DNA of 59,783 nt from Alkalilacustris brevis (GTDB taxonomy: Bacteria > Pseudomonadota > Alphaproteobacteria > Rhodobacterales > Rhodobacteraceae), in NCBI RefSeq assembly GCF_003350345.1, contig NZ_QNVJ01000010.1, positions 1 to 59,783 of the forward strand, in the 5' to 3' direction. The position numbers and the translations under genes were made by a program. Under the pieces are notes generated by a model, which was not told the origin of the DNA, ran no database searches, and was given only the letters and a program-made list of their open reading frames with translations. Positions 25,452-34,064 of the stretch are shown here, piece by piece; position 1 is the first letter of the stretch; the number at the start of each line of letters is the position of its first letter.

Positions 25452-26455
25452 GGTTTGCTGGCGCTCCCGTGACCGGTGCCGCCGTCTTTGTCAGCCTTTC
25501 CGGGGCTTGCAGCGGGCAGCTCGGTGCTTCCGGTGCCTTCGGCGGCAGCCGCCGCGGGTGTGGCGGCTTCGGGCTTCGGTGCGGGCAGGTCGCCGCGCAC
25601 GGCGGGCGATTCGCGCAGCAGCATCCGCAGGATCGTGATGAGTTCGTCACGCATCTTGCCGCGCGGGGTGACACGGTCGAGCATCCCGTGGTCCAGCAGA
25701 TATTCGGCACGCTGGAAACCCTCGGGCAGCTTTTCGCGGATGGTCTGTTCGATAACCCGCGGGCCGGCAAAGCAGATAAGCGCGTTGGGCTCGGCGATCT
25801 GCACATCGCCCAGCATCGCGTAGCTGGCCGTCACCCCGCCGGTGGTGGGATGGGTCAGCACCACGATATAGGGCAGGCCGGCCTCGCGCAGCATCTGGAT
25901 GGCAACGGTCGAGCGCGGCATCTGCATCAGGCTGAGGATGCCTTCCTGCATCCGCGCGCCCCCGGCGGCGGAAAACAGCACCAGCGGGCGGCGCAGTTTG
26001 ACGGCGCGTTCGCAGGCGGCGATGATCGCATTGCCCACATACATGCCCATCGACCCGCCCATGAAGCTGAAATCCTGCGCGGCGGCGACGATGGGCGTGC
26101 GCCCCATCTCGCCCTCGGCCACGAGCATTGCCTCTTTCTCGCCCGTGGACCTCTGCGCGGCGCGCAGCCGGTCGGGGTATTTCTTCTGATCGCGGAAATG
26201 CAGCGGATCGGTGACAGGCTCGGGCACCGGCACTTCCGAGAAGATGCCGCCGTCGAAAAGTGCCTTGAAACGGTCGCGCGGGGTGATTGGCATATGATGC
26301 CCGCACCCGCTGCAGACCTGGAGGTTGTCGCTCAGTTCGCGGTGGAACAGCATGGTGCCGCATTCGCTGCACTTGACCCAGAGGTTCTCGGGCATCTCGC
26401 GGCGCGAGAACAGCGAATTGATCGTCGGGCGGACGTAGTTGGTGATCCAGTTCAT
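25448..26455 (-). CDS. accD: Acetyl-CoA carboxylase carboxyltransferase subunit beta
   Basis: 335 residues from ATG 26455 (MNWITNYVRPTINSLF). A four-cysteine zinc ribbon (CSECGTMLFH ... CSGCGHH) and carboxyltransferase blocks (DFSFMGGSMGMYVG, LFSAAGGARMQEG, THPTTGGVTASYAMLGD) are clear. With AccA it forms the carboxyltransferase that makes malonyl-CoA for fatty acid synthesis. The last about 45 residues are a low-complexity Ala/Pro/Gly-rich tail. The gene is coupled to folC. Upstream in-frame codons to 26521 are unlikely to be translated since they lack the conserved start. Confidence 0.95.
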   Translation of the reverse strand: MNWITNYVRPTINSLFSRREMPENLWVKCSECGTMLFHRELSDNLQVCSGCGHHMPITPRDRFKALFDGGIFSEVPVPEPVTDPLHFRDQKKYPDRLRAAQRSTGEKEAMLVAEGEMGRTPIVAAAQDFSFMGGSMGMYVGNAIIAACERAVKLRRPLVLFSAAGGARMQEGILSLMQMPRSTVAIQMLREAGLPYIVVLTHPTTGGVTASYAMLGDVQIAEPNALICFAGPRVIEQTIREKLPEGFQRAEYLLDHGMLDRVTPRGKMRDELITILRMLLRESPAVRGDLPAPKPEAATPAAAAAEGTGSTELPAASPGKADKDGGTGHGSASKP

Positions 26456-26521
26456 CGCGCGGCGGACTCCCGGCTCGGCCTGTTCGGCCTTCCAGATAAG
26501 GCGCGCGCGGCGCGAATGCAA

Positions 26522-27415
26522 TCAGCGACGGCGCAGAGCAAGACGGCAGATTGCCCAGATCGCGAGCAGCAGCACCGCATCGAAGGCCAGCAGAAGGGGC
26601 ATGGTTTCGGTGTCGTCGGCGCCAAAGGGCATGCGATAAAGCGCAAGCCCCGAAAGATCGCCCTGTGGCGACAGCAGAAGCAGCGCGAAAAGGTTGTTGG
26701 AGAAATGCAGCCCCCAGGCCAGCCCCAGCGTGCCCGCACGCGCGGTCAGATCGGCGGCGATCAGGCCGAAAAGCGCGGTGATCGCCACCACCGGCCAGGC
26801 GTTGGCGCCCATCTGGCCGGGCTCATAATGCAGCATCCCGAAGGCGAGGCTGGGCAGCAGCATCCACACCAGCGTCGAGGAAAACCGCGCCGCAAGCTGC
26901 TGTTGCAGGTAGCCGCGAAACACCAGCTCCTCGGCGCCGGTCTGCACCAGCACCCCCAGCAGCGCCAGCGGCAGCAGCGCCAGCCATAGCCGCATGGGCA
27001 GGGCCGGCTCGGGCGCGGCGGGGTCGACAAGGGCAGCAAGCGCCAGCAGGTTGACCGCCAGGATCAGCGCCGCGCCGCCCAGAAAATGGCGCAGCGCGGT
27101 GCGGCCCGGCCCGATCAGGCTGCGCAGGCCGCGCCGGTGCAGCAGCCGCGCCGCCAGGACCGTGCCGATTCCCATGCCGGCGAAGGTTGCCAGCAGCATC
27201 AGCATCATGCCGGGCGAGGCGCCGATCGTCTCGCGGCTGAGGCCGCCAGGCGGCGCGGCGATGAGGCCGCGTCCGATCATCAGCCCGGCGCCCAGCATCA
27301 CCAGAGCCGACCAGGCGACATGCACCACCCCGATCACGACCAGCCCGGCCAGCAGCCGCCAGAGTTGCGGATAACGCCGGGCCGGGGCGATATAGCTTAG
27401 AAATTCCGGTGTCAT
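26522..27415 (-). CDS. CPBP-family intramembrane metalloprotease
   Basis: 297 residues from ATG 27415 (MTPEFLSYIAPARRYPQL). An in-frame GTG at 27439 is an alternative. About eight hydrophobic segments and the three CPBP (Abi/CAAX protease) motifs: EE in TGAEELVFRGYLQQQL, FGMLHYEP with the second-motif His, and HFSNN. Members cleave or process membrane-bound peptides; the natural substrate here is unknown. It lies 66 bp upstream of accD on the same strand. Confidence 0.88.
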   Translation of the reverse strand: MTPEFLSYIAPARRYPQLWRLLAGLVVIGVVHVAWSALVMLGAGLMIGRGLIAAPPGGLSRETIGASPGMMLMLLATFAGMGIGTVLAARLLHRRGLRSLIGPGRTALRHFLGGAALILAVNLLALAALVDPAAPEPALPMRLWLALLPLALLGVLVQTGAEELVFRGYLQQQLAARFSSTLVWMLLPSLAFGMLHYEPGQMGANAWPVVAITALFGLIAADLTARAGTLGLAWGLHFSNNLFALLLLSPQGDLSGLALYRMPFGADDTETMPLLLAFDAVLLLAIWAICRLALRRR

Positions 27416-27494
27416 GGCGGCAGTTTCCGCCACCCGCACGGTAAGGGCAAGGCGGCTTGTGGCCCGCCGGCGGAGCGCCGCCCCCGATGTTGCG

Positions 27495-27545
27495 CCCCCG
27501 GCCGGCGGGGGCCTGCGGCGCGGATATTTATGACCAAGAAGAATG
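27495..27545. other. Hairpin plus GGATATTT...CCAAGAAGAATG motif upstream of ilvD
   Basis: CCCCCG (27495-27500) pairs with CGGGGG (27506-27511). Just after it, 27522-27545 reads GGATATTTATGACCAAGAAGAATG. From memory, closely similar stretches (GAGTATTT-n-GACCAAGAAGAAG) recur between genes in Rhodobacterales; I cannot verify this here. Only one copy was seen in the window. Confidence 0.35.
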
Positions 27546-27645
27546 ACAGGCGCGCAAGGATGGGGCGGCGCGGCATGATGCGGCTTGCCCCGTGGGCTTT
27601 CGCCGATTATCCCTTCTGCAGCCAGTTTTCCGGTAAAGGTGTCCG

Positions 27646-29379
27646 ATGACCAACCAGCGCTTTGACAAGTCGAAACTTCCCAGCCGCCACGTCACCGAAG
27701 GGCCGGCGCGTGCACCGCATCGCAGCTATTTCTATGCGATGGGGATCGGCGAGGATGAAATCCACCAGCCCTGGGTTGGTGTCGCCACCTGCTGGAACGA
27801 GGCCGCGCCGTGCAACATCGCGCTGAATCGTCAGGCGCAGGTGGTCAAGCACGGTGTGAAACGGGGCGGCGGCACACCGCGCGAGTTCACCACCATCACT
27901 GTGACCGACGGTATCGCCATGGGACATGAGGGGATGCGCTCGAGCCTCGCCTCGCGCGAGGCGATCGCCGACACGGTGGAGCTGACCATGCGCGGGCATT
28001 GCTATGACGCGCTGGTGGGCCTCGCGGGCTGCGACAAGTCGCTGCCGGGCATGATGATGGCGATGGTGCGGCTCAATGTGCCCTCGGTGTTCATCTATGG
28101 CGGTTCGATCCTTCCGGGGCGGCTGAATGGCCAGGACGTGACCGTGCAAGATGTGTTCGAGGCCGTGGGCAAGCATCAGGCGGGCAATTACTCAGATGCC
28201 GAACTGGCCGTGCTGGAGCGTGTGGCCTGCCCCAGCGCGGGGGCCTGCGGCGGGCAGTTTACCGCCAACACCATGGCCTGCGTGTCCGAAGCGATCGGAC
28301 TGGCGCTGCCCAATTCCAGCGGCGCGCCTGCGCCCTATGAAAGCCGCGACCAGTATTGCGAGGCTTCAGGCCTGGCGGTCATGAACCTGCTTGAAAAGAA
28401 CATTCGCGCCCGCGACATCGTCACCCGCAAATCGCTGGAGAACGCCGCGCGCGTCGTGGCCTGCACGGGCGGTTCGACCAATGCCGGGCTGCATCTGCCT
28501 GCGATGGCGCATGAGGCGGGGATCGAGTTTGACCTGTTCGATGTCTGCGACATCTTCCGCGAGACGCCCTATTTCGTCGATCTCAAGCCCGGCGGGAAAT
28601 ATGTGGCCAAGGATCTGTATGAGGCCGGCGGCGTGCCGGTGGTGATGAAGGAGTTGCGCAAGCTTGGCCTGATCCACGAGGATTGCATCACCGCCACCGG
28701 CCGCAGCATGGGTGAGGAGATCGACATTGTCGAACGCGAGGCCGATGGCCGCGTGATCTATCCCGCTGCCACTCCGATCACGAAGACTGGCGGCGTCGTG
28801 GGGCTCAAGGGCAACCTCGCGCCCGAGGGCGCAATCGTGAAGGTCGCCGGCATGTCCGAGAGCGAGCAGGTCTTTACCGGCCCCGCGCGCGTGTTCGAAT
28901 GTGAAGAAGACGCGTTCGAGGCGGTGAAGGCGCGCAGCTATGAGGAAGGCGAAGTGATCGTGATCCGCAATGAGGGCCCCGCCGGCGGACCGGGGATGCG
29001 CGAGATGCTGGCCACTACCGCCGCGCTGTCGGGTCAGGGCATGGGCAAGAAGGTCGCGCTGATTACCGACGGGCGCTTTTCGGGGGCGACGCGTGGGTTC
29101 TGTGTGGGGCATGTCGGCCCCGAGGCGGCTCATGGTGGGCCGATCGCGCTGCTGCGCGACGGGGACATGATCACCATCGACGCGATCAAGGGCGCGCTTT
29201 CCGTGGCCGTGTCGGACGAGGAGCTTGCCCGGCGCAAGGCCGATTGGAAAGGCCCGCGCGCGACGATCTACGCCTCGGGGGCGTTGTGGAAATATGCGCA
29301 ACTTGTCGGCTCCACCCGCAAGGGCGCGGTGACGCATCCGGGGGCCAGCGCCGAGCAGCATGTTTACATGGACCTCTAG
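27646..29379 (+). CDS. ilvD: Dihydroxy-acid dehydratase
   Basis: 577 residues, full-length IlvD/Edd family. The iron-sulfur ligands are visible in [18 protein letters not shown] and [18 protein letters not shown]; the block [20 protein letters not shown] is the family C-terminal signature. It converts dihydroxy-isovalerate and dihydroxy-methylvalerate to keto acids in valine and isoleucine synthesis. The ATG at 27646 has AAAGGTG upstream. The 3' end overlaps the start of the downstream lipoprotein gene by 20 bp. Confidence 0.96.
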   Translation: MTNQRFDKSKLPSRHVTEGPARAPHRSYFYAMGIGEDEIHQPWVGVATCWNEAAPCNIALNRQAQVVKHGVKRGGGTPREFTTITVTDGIAMGHEGMRSSLASREAIADTVELTMRGHCYDALVGLAGCDKSLPGMMMAMVRLNVPSVFIYGGSILPGRLNGQDVTVQDVFEAVGKHQAGNYSDAELAVLERVACPSAGACGGQFTANTMACVSEAIGLALPNSSGAPAPYESRDQYCEASGLAVMNLLEKNIRARDIVTRKSLENAARVVACTGGSTNAGLHLPAMAHEAGIEFDLFDVCDIFRETPYFVDLKPGGKYVAKDLYEAGGVPVVMKELRKLGLIHEDCITATGRSMGEEIDIVEREADGRVIYPAATPITKTGGVVGLKGNLAPEGAIVKVAGMSESEQVFTGPARVFECEEDAFEAVKARSYEEGEVIVIRNEGPAGGPGMREMLATTAALSGQGMGKKVALITDGRFSGATRGFCVGHVGPEAAHGGPIALLRDGDMITIDAIKGALSVAVSDEELARRKADWKGPRATIYASGALWKYAQLVGSTRKGAVTHPGASAEQHVYMDL

Positions 29380-29983
29380 GCCGCTCGCTGCTGCGTTCGC
29401 CCCGCTGCTGCTGGCCGGTTGCCTTGACGGGTTTGGCCAGGGGCGCGAGGCGGTCGAGGTGGTGCGGGTGCTTGATGGCGGCGTCGCCATCGGCGGGCCA
29501 GCCGGGTATTGCGTCGATCCCGTCGGCACGCGCGACAACGCCGACGGGGCCTTCGTGTTGCTGGGCAGTTGCGCGGCGCTGTCGGGCGATGGGGCCGCGC
29601 GGCATCCGGGACATCTGGCGGTGCTGACCGCGTCGGTGACACCGCGTGCGGGCGGGCCGGCAGTGGCCGAGATCGCCGAAGAGATGGCCGCGCATTTCGC
29701 GAGCGAGGCGGGGCGTGCGATGCTCAGCCGGTCTGGCCGGGCGGAAACCGTGACTTTGCGCGCGGTGGAGGCGCAGGAAGGCGCGCTGTCGCTGCATGTC
29801 AGCGACAGCAGCGATTTCGCCGGACCCGAGGTTGCGCAAGACTATCTGCGCGCGGTCTTCGACCTGGGCGACAGCATCGTGATGCTTTCGGTCGTGCCGC
29901 TTGCCGCGCAACCGATGGAGCCGCAGGCCGTGCAGGCGCTGCTTGACGCCTTTCGCGACCGTGTCCTGCGGGAGAATCCATGA
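29360..29983 (+). CDS. Putative lipoprotein, function unknown
   Basis: 207 residues. Signal with lipobox ([11 protein letters not shown]), lipidated Cys at about residue 21. The mature part has no motif I recognise; [21 protein letters not shown] and [20 protein letters not shown] are the most structured segments. The ATG at 29360 lies inside the end of ilvD, and the stop overlaps the next start as ATGA, so it is translated as part of a short operon with its neighbours. Confidence 0.8.
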   Translation: MFTWTSRPLAAAFAPLLLAGCLDGFGQGREAVEVVRVLDGGVAIGGPAGYCVDPVGTRDNADGAFVLLGSCAALSGDGAARHPGHLAVLTASVTPRAGGPAVAEIAEEMAAHFASEAGRAMLSRSGRAETVTLRAVEAQEGALSLHVSDSSDFAGPEVAQDYLRAVFDLGDSIVMLSVVPLAAQPMEPQAVQALLDAFRDRVLRENP

Positions 29984-30621
29984 GTGGCCGGGCGGACATG
30001 CCCGCGCCCCGTGCCGGGGCCGAGGTAGTGGCACGGGCCGCGCCCGGCGTGCCCTTTCGCCCGCTGCATTGCGATTGGGCCTGGCGCCCGGCGCCCTGGG
30101 CGTCGCGGCTGTCCGGGGCGGCGGTCGATTGGGTGCAAAGCGGTCATGCGCTGACCGGGGATGTCAGCCTGCATCATGACGCGTCCTCGGCCTGCCGCAT
30201 CGCTTGCAGTCAGATGGCCCAGCCGGAGGGACCCGCCGATCAGGCGCTTTCCCTGACGGCCGAAGGGTTCGACGGCAGTTTCCTGTCGCTGGCTCTCGAG
30301 CTTCCGCCGGCGGCCTGGCAGGGGTTGCGCCCCGATCATCTGCTCGGGGTCTGGCTGGCTCTGACCGAAGAAGGCGGGGGCGTCTATCTGCGGCTCAACA
30401 TCCGACACGGCCCGAACCACCTTCAGCTGTTGCGGCATGTGCCGCCCGGCAGGGGCGCCGATGCCGGAGGCGTGCTGACGGAGTTCGATCTGATTTGCAC
30501 CCCGTTCAACGAAAAGCGCGTGAGTCAGATCTGGTGCGATCTGATCTTGGGCGATGAGGGGTCCTCCGGCGCTGTCCTGCGGGATGTAAGCCTGACCCGA
30601 AGGCCGCGCGCCGCGATCTGA
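29980..30621 (+). CDS. DUF6478-like protein
   Basis: 213 residues. The block FDGSFLSLALELP, the RLNIRHGPN segment, EFDLICTPFNEKR and the C-terminal LRDVSLTRRPRA match the pattern I recall for a Rhodobacterales-restricted family of unknown function (DUF6478). It seems shorter than usual at the N-terminus. No signal peptide or membrane segment is visible. Its ATG overlaps the upstream stop (ATGA). Confidence 0.7.
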   Translation: MSGRADMPAPRAGAEVVARAAPGVPFRPLHCDWAWRPAPWASRLSGAAVDWVQSGHALTGDVSLHHDASSACRIACSQMAQPEGPADQALSLTAEGFDGSFLSLALELPPAAWQGLRPDHLLGVWLALTEEGGGVYLRLNIRHGPNHLQLLRHVPPGRGADAGGVLTEFDLICTPFNEKRVSQIWCDLILGDEGSSGAVLRDVSLTRRPRAAI

Positions 30622-30664
30622 CGCGGCCATGGCCTGCCCTCGACGGTTGCATGTTTCCAAAAAA

Positions 30665-30707
30665 GGAACGGTTCGCGACAATACCTAGATATTGTCTGGC
30701 CGGTTCC
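30665..30707. promoter_or_regulatory. Nested palindrome upstream of the LysR-type gene
   Basis: ACAATA-CCTAGA-TATTGT at 30678-30695 is an 18-bp sequence, palindromic at 16 of 18 positions, and fits the T-N11-A style of LysR sites. It is flanked by GGAAC (30665-30669) and GTTCC (30703-30707), giving a second, wider inverted repeat. It sits about 85 bp before the LysR start, so autoregulation is the simplest reading; no divergent gene is present. Confidence 0.55.
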
Positions 30708-30777
30708 GCAATCTCGCCCGATTTCGCCGCCAGAAATTGCTTCACTGAAATGAAGATTTGCCGCAGCGGGTGTACTC

Positions 30778-31683
30778 ATGGACCGACTGACCGAAATGGA
30801 AGCTTTCGCAACCGTCGTGGATCAGGGAGGATTCACGGATGCGGCGCGAAAGATGGGCATATCGAAGTCGGCGGTTTCCAAGCACGTGTCATCGCTGGAG
30901 GCGCGGCTGGGTGCGCGACTGCTCAACCGCACAACCCGGCGCGTCAGCCCGACCGAGATCGGGCTTGCCTATTATGACCGCGCGCGGCGCGTGCTCAATG
31001 ATGCGGGCGAGGCCGATTCGCTGGTCAGCGCCATGCAGTCGGCACCGTCGGGCGTGCTGCGAATGTCGGTGGCGACCGATTTCGGTGTGCACCTGCTTTC
31101 GCCCATGCTTGGCGATTTCCTGAACGAATATCCCGAGATCTCGATCAACATGGTGCTGGGCAACCGTTTCGTCGAGTTGATCTCGGAAGGGTTCGACATG
31201 GCGATTCGCGTGGGCGACCTGGAAGACAGCACGCTGCGGGCGCGCAAGATCACCGAAACCACCAAGCGTATGGTCGCGGCGCCCTCCTACTTTCAGGCGC
31301 ATGGGCGGCCCATGCGAATCGATGATCTGAGCGACCACAAGCTGTTGCATTATTCGAACCATCCCAGCGGCAATGTCTGGAAGATCACTGCCCCGTCGGG
31401 CGAAAAGCGGCAGGTTCGCAGCAGCGGTTCGCTTACCGTCAATGACGGGCAATCGCTGCTCAATGCCGCCATCGCCGGGCTTGGGATCGCCCATCTGCCC
31501 AGCTTTCTCTATGCGGACCCCTTGCGCAAGGGGCTGCTGGAAGAGGCGATTCCGGACCTCCCGCGCGAGGATCTGGGGATCTACGCGGTCTATCCGCCGG
31601 GGCGGTTCACCCAACCCAAGGTGCGGGCCTTCATCGACTTTCTTGCAGCGCGCTTTTCGGGGCGCGGACCCGAGAGCTGGTAA
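30778..31683 (+). CDS. LysR-family transcriptional regulator
   Basis: 301 residues. The N-terminal helix-turn-helix (MDRLTEMEAFATVVDQGGFT, ARKMGISKSAVSKHVSSLE, LLNRTTRRVSPTEIG) is typical, followed by the periplasmic-binding-like effector domain (from about residue 90; EGFDMAIRVGDLEDS). It resembles the large CrgA/AaeR-like subgroup; the effector and targets are unknown. It is a single-gene unit ending in a strong terminator. A palindrome upstream is a candidate autoregulatory site. Confidence 0.93.
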   Translation: MDRLTEMEAFATVVDQGGFTDAARKMGISKSAVSKHVSSLEARLGARLLNRTTRRVSPTEIGLAYYDRARRVLNDAGEADSLVSAMQSAPSGVLRMSVATDFGVHLLSPMLGDFLNEYPEISINMVLGNRFVELISEGFDMAIRVGDLEDSTLRARKITETTKRMVAAPSYFQAHGRPMRIDDLSDHKLLHYSNHPSGNVWKITAPSGEKRQVRSSGSLTVNDGQSLLNAAIAGLGIAHLPSFLYADPLRKGLLEEAIPDLPREDLGIYAVYPPGRFTQPKVRAFIDFLAARFSGRGPESW

Positions 31684-31731
31684 CGCGGCAATCCTTTTTC
31701 CGTCCGCCTGGCGCCTCTTGTGGCGCTGACT

Positions 31732-31760
31732 GGCCGGCGCTTATTGGCGCCGGCCTTTTT
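31732..31760 (+). terminator. Rho-independent terminator after the LysR gene
   Basis: GGCCGGCGC (31732-31740) pairs perfectly with GCGCCGGCC (31747-31755) around TTATTG and is followed by TTTTT (31756-31760). It is oriented to stop rightward transcription from the LysR gene. The convergent GNAT gene ends just beyond at 31772. Confidence 0.9.
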
Positions 31761-31771
31761 GTGGTGCCGGC

Positions 31772-32518
31772 TCAGATGTCACCGGAACTCCGATAGTGAT
31801 AGCGCGCGGCGGGTTCCATCCCGAGGCCGGCGTAAAGCAGCCGCGCGGGCTGGTTTGCCTCGGTCACGGCCAGGGCCAGCCATTCCGCACCTTGTGCCAT
31901 TGCCCACTCGGCCGCGCCGCGCGTCAGGTTGCGCGCGGCCCCGCGCCGCCTGAGGGCCGCGGTCACCACCACCGCGTGCAGCATGGCGATGCCTTGATGC
32001 ATGGCGATGAAGCCAGCGCCGGCCACCCTGTCCGATTGTCGGGCCATCAGCGCCACGCGCGGATCGCTCGCACGTTCCATCACCCGCAGGCGTTCCGGGC
32101 CGATCCCCTCTTCGGCCCAGAGTTCGCGCTGGATCGCCAGCGGCGGCCAGATCGACAAGACCTGCATGACCGGGAGCGGCTCGGGCAGGAGCTGCCGGGC
32201 CGGGGCTGCGTAGATCACCGTGGGTTCGCTGCGCATGTAGCCCCGCGCGGCAAGCGCCTCGTCCAGGACGGCATCGCCGGGGTGGCTTTCCGGCCGCAGC
32301 ATGAAAAGTGGCGCCTGCCCCAGCGCCCGCATCGCCTGTTCGGCGGCCGCAATATCATCGGGGCCGAATGGCCCTTCTGCGGTGGCGGCTGACACGCGTT
32401 TGCCGCCGCCCGCACCCTCGCGCAGAAGCCACGGCCCCTGCTTGCGCACTGCTGCGGGCGGCCATGTGGCGGCAAGCACCGCGAAAAGTGTTTCGGCCGA
32501 GGGTGCCGCTGCGCTCAT
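31772..32518 (-). CDS. GNAT-family N-acetyltransferase
   Basis: 248 residues. The C-terminal half carries the GNAT core: VAGAGFIAMHQGIAMLHAVV, then VTAALRRRGAARNLTRGAAE with the acetyl-CoA-binding R/Q-x-x-G-x-A pattern, then LYAGLGMEPAARYHYR as the last strands. The N-terminal half is less conserved. The substrate is unknown. Its start overlaps the upstream CinA-N-like gene's stop (ATGA), so the two are coupled. Confidence 0.85.
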   Translation of the reverse strand: MSAAAPSAETLFAVLAATWPPAAVRKQGPWLLREGAGGGKRVSAATAEGPFGPDDIAAAEQAMRALGQAPLFMLRPESHPGDAVLDEALAARGYMRSEPTVIYAAPARQLLPEPLPVMQVLSIWPPLAIQRELWAEEGIGPERLRVMERASDPRVALMARQSDRVAGAGFIAMHQGIAMLHAVVVTAALRRRGAARNLTRGAAEWAMAQGAEWLALAVTEANQPARLLYAGLGMEPAARYHYRSSGDI

Positions 32519-33246
32519 GCCGTGGCCTCGGGGAAAAGCCGGGCCAGCGTCAGGGTTGCGGCATCGACGCGCGCCTTGTCTTGGCCGCGCACGACGATTT
32601 CGGCCCCGTGAATGCCGTCACGCACAAAGGGGTAGGAGCCAAAGCTCAGGTCGGGGTAATCCTGCGCCAGTTGGCGCAACGGCCCGGCGATGTCACCCTC
32701 GCCGCGGTTGATGCGCAGCGACTGGCTGAGAAGCGGCGCCCCCCCCGTCAGCGCCGGCAGAACCGAGGCGACCATCGCCTCGAAAATCGCGGGAACCCCG
32801 GCCATCACATGCACATTGCCCAGGATGAAGCCGGGCGCGGCGGAAATCGGATTCTCGATCAGCGTTGCACCATCGGGGATACGGGCCATGCGCAGCCGGG
32901 CCTCGTTCAGTTCGCCGCCGGTTTGTTCATAGCGCGCAGCCAACAGGGCGCGGGCATCGTCGCGCACGCCGATGTTCACCCCGAAGGCCGCGGCCACCGC
33001 ATCGGCGGTGATGTCGTCATGGGTGGGGCCGATGCCGCCGGAGGTGAAGACATGGTCATGTGCCCCACGCAATGCGTTCAGCGCAGCGACGATCATGTCG
33101 TGATCGTCGGCGACAAAGCGCGCTTCGCGAAACTCGATGCCGTGCCGGGTCAGCATTCCGGCGAGGTGGTGCATGTTGGAATCGCGCGTGCGACCCGAGA
33201 GTATCTCGTCACCGATGACCAGCATCGCGGCGGTGGGATTGGGCAT
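32515..33246 (-). CDS. MoaB/CinA-N type molybdopterin-binding domain protein
   Basis: 243 residues from ATG 33246 (AAGGAGG site). The MoCF-biosynthesis fold is seen in AMLVIGDEILSGRTRDSN, HDHVFTSGGIGPTHDDIT and ENPISAAPGFILGNVHVMAG. It matches the N-terminal half of CinA but lacks the C-terminal pyridine-nucleotide amidase domain, as in stand-alone CinA-N or MoaB-like proteins. The role, whether cofactor binding or nucleotide repair, is unclear. Divergent from sfsA with only 48 bp between them. Confidence 0.85.
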   Translation of the reverse strand: MPNPTAAMLVIGDEILSGRTRDSNMHHLAGMLTRHGIEFREARFVADDHDMIVAALNALRGAHDHVFTSGGIGPTHDDITADAVAAAFGVNIGVRDDARALLAARYEQTGGELNEARLRMARIPDGATLIENPISAAPGFILGNVHVMAGVPAIFEAMVASVLPALTGGAPLLSQSLRINRGEGDIAGPLRQLAQDYPDLSFGSYPFVRDGIHGAEIVVRGQDKARVDAATLTLARLFPEATA

Positions 33247-33294
33247 GTCGCGGCCTCCTTGTCCGGCTTGTGCCAAGGGTATATGTCGCGCGCC

Positions 33295-34011
33295 ATGCGC
33301 TTTCAAACCCCCCTTGTGCCGGCGCGGCTGGTTCGGCGTTACAAACGCTTTCTTGCCGATATGGTGCTTGAGGCCGATGGCCGCGAGGTGGTGGCCCATT
33401 GCCCGAACCCCGGCGCCATGCTGGGGCTGGCTGATCCGGGGATGCGCTGCTGGCTGGAACCCAATGACGACCCGCGAAAGAAGCTCGGGTTCGGCTGGCG
33501 GCTGGTCGAGTTGCCGGGCGGGCATATGGCAGGAATAGACGCGGGTCTGCCCAACCGTGTGGTCGGCGATGCGCTGCGCGCTGGCCGGATTGCCCCGCTT
33601 GCCGGGTATGAGACGGTGCGCGCCGAAGTGCGCTATGGCAAGGCCAGCCGCGTCGATTTTCTGCTGTCAGGCAAGGGCGGGCAGGCCTATGTCGAGGTCA
33701 AGAACGTGCACTTGCGCCGCGAAGGCGACTGGGCCGAGTTCCCCGATTGCGTCACCGCGCGCGGGGCGCGGCACCTGGCCGAGCTGTCGGATATGGCCGC
33801 ACAGGGGCACCGCGCCGTGATGCTGTATCTGGTGCAGCGCAGCGATTGCGCGCGCTTTCGGCTGGCGAGCGATCTGGACCCGGCCTATGCGCGCGCCTTC
33901 GATGCGGCCGGCGCCGCCGGGGTCGAGGTGCTGGCCTATGGCACCCGGCTTTCACCCGAGGGCATCGGTTTCGGCGATCAAATGCCTGTCGATCCTGCGC
34001 CGCAGGCCTAG
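33295..34011 (+). CDS. sfsA: SfsA DNA/RNA nuclease-fold protein
   Basis: 238 residues from ATG 33295 (MRFQTPLVPARLVRRYKRFL), which aligns with the usual start of SfsA. An in-frame ATG at 33283 has a better ribosome site (AAGGG) and would add four residues. Conserved blocks are HCPNPGAMLGL, KASRVDFLL, YVEVKNVHL and DCVTARGARHLAEL. SfsA was named for sugar fermentation stimulation in E. coli and has a nuclease-like fold; its cellular role is not settled. Confidence 0.93.
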   Translation: MRFQTPLVPARLVRRYKRFLADMVLEADGREVVAHCPNPGAMLGLADPGMRCWLEPNDDPRKKLGFGWRLVELPGGHMAGIDAGLPNRVVGDALRAGRIAPLAGYETVRAEVRYGKASRVDFLLSGKGGQAYVEVKNVHLRREGDWAEFPDCVTARGARHLAELSDMAAQGHRAVMLYLVQRSDCARFRLASDLDPAYARAFDAAGAAGVEVLAYGTRLSPEGIGFGDQMPVDPAPQA

Positions 34012-34064
34012 CTTGTTTCCGGCCATGCCGGTATTGTGACCCGCGTGAAACTGAAGGCGCGACT

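Noticed and set aside
24072-26989. Long rightward frames opposite folC, accD and the CPBP gene
   Set aside because: The opposite strand has complete, conserved FolC, AccD and protease motifs; these frames have none.
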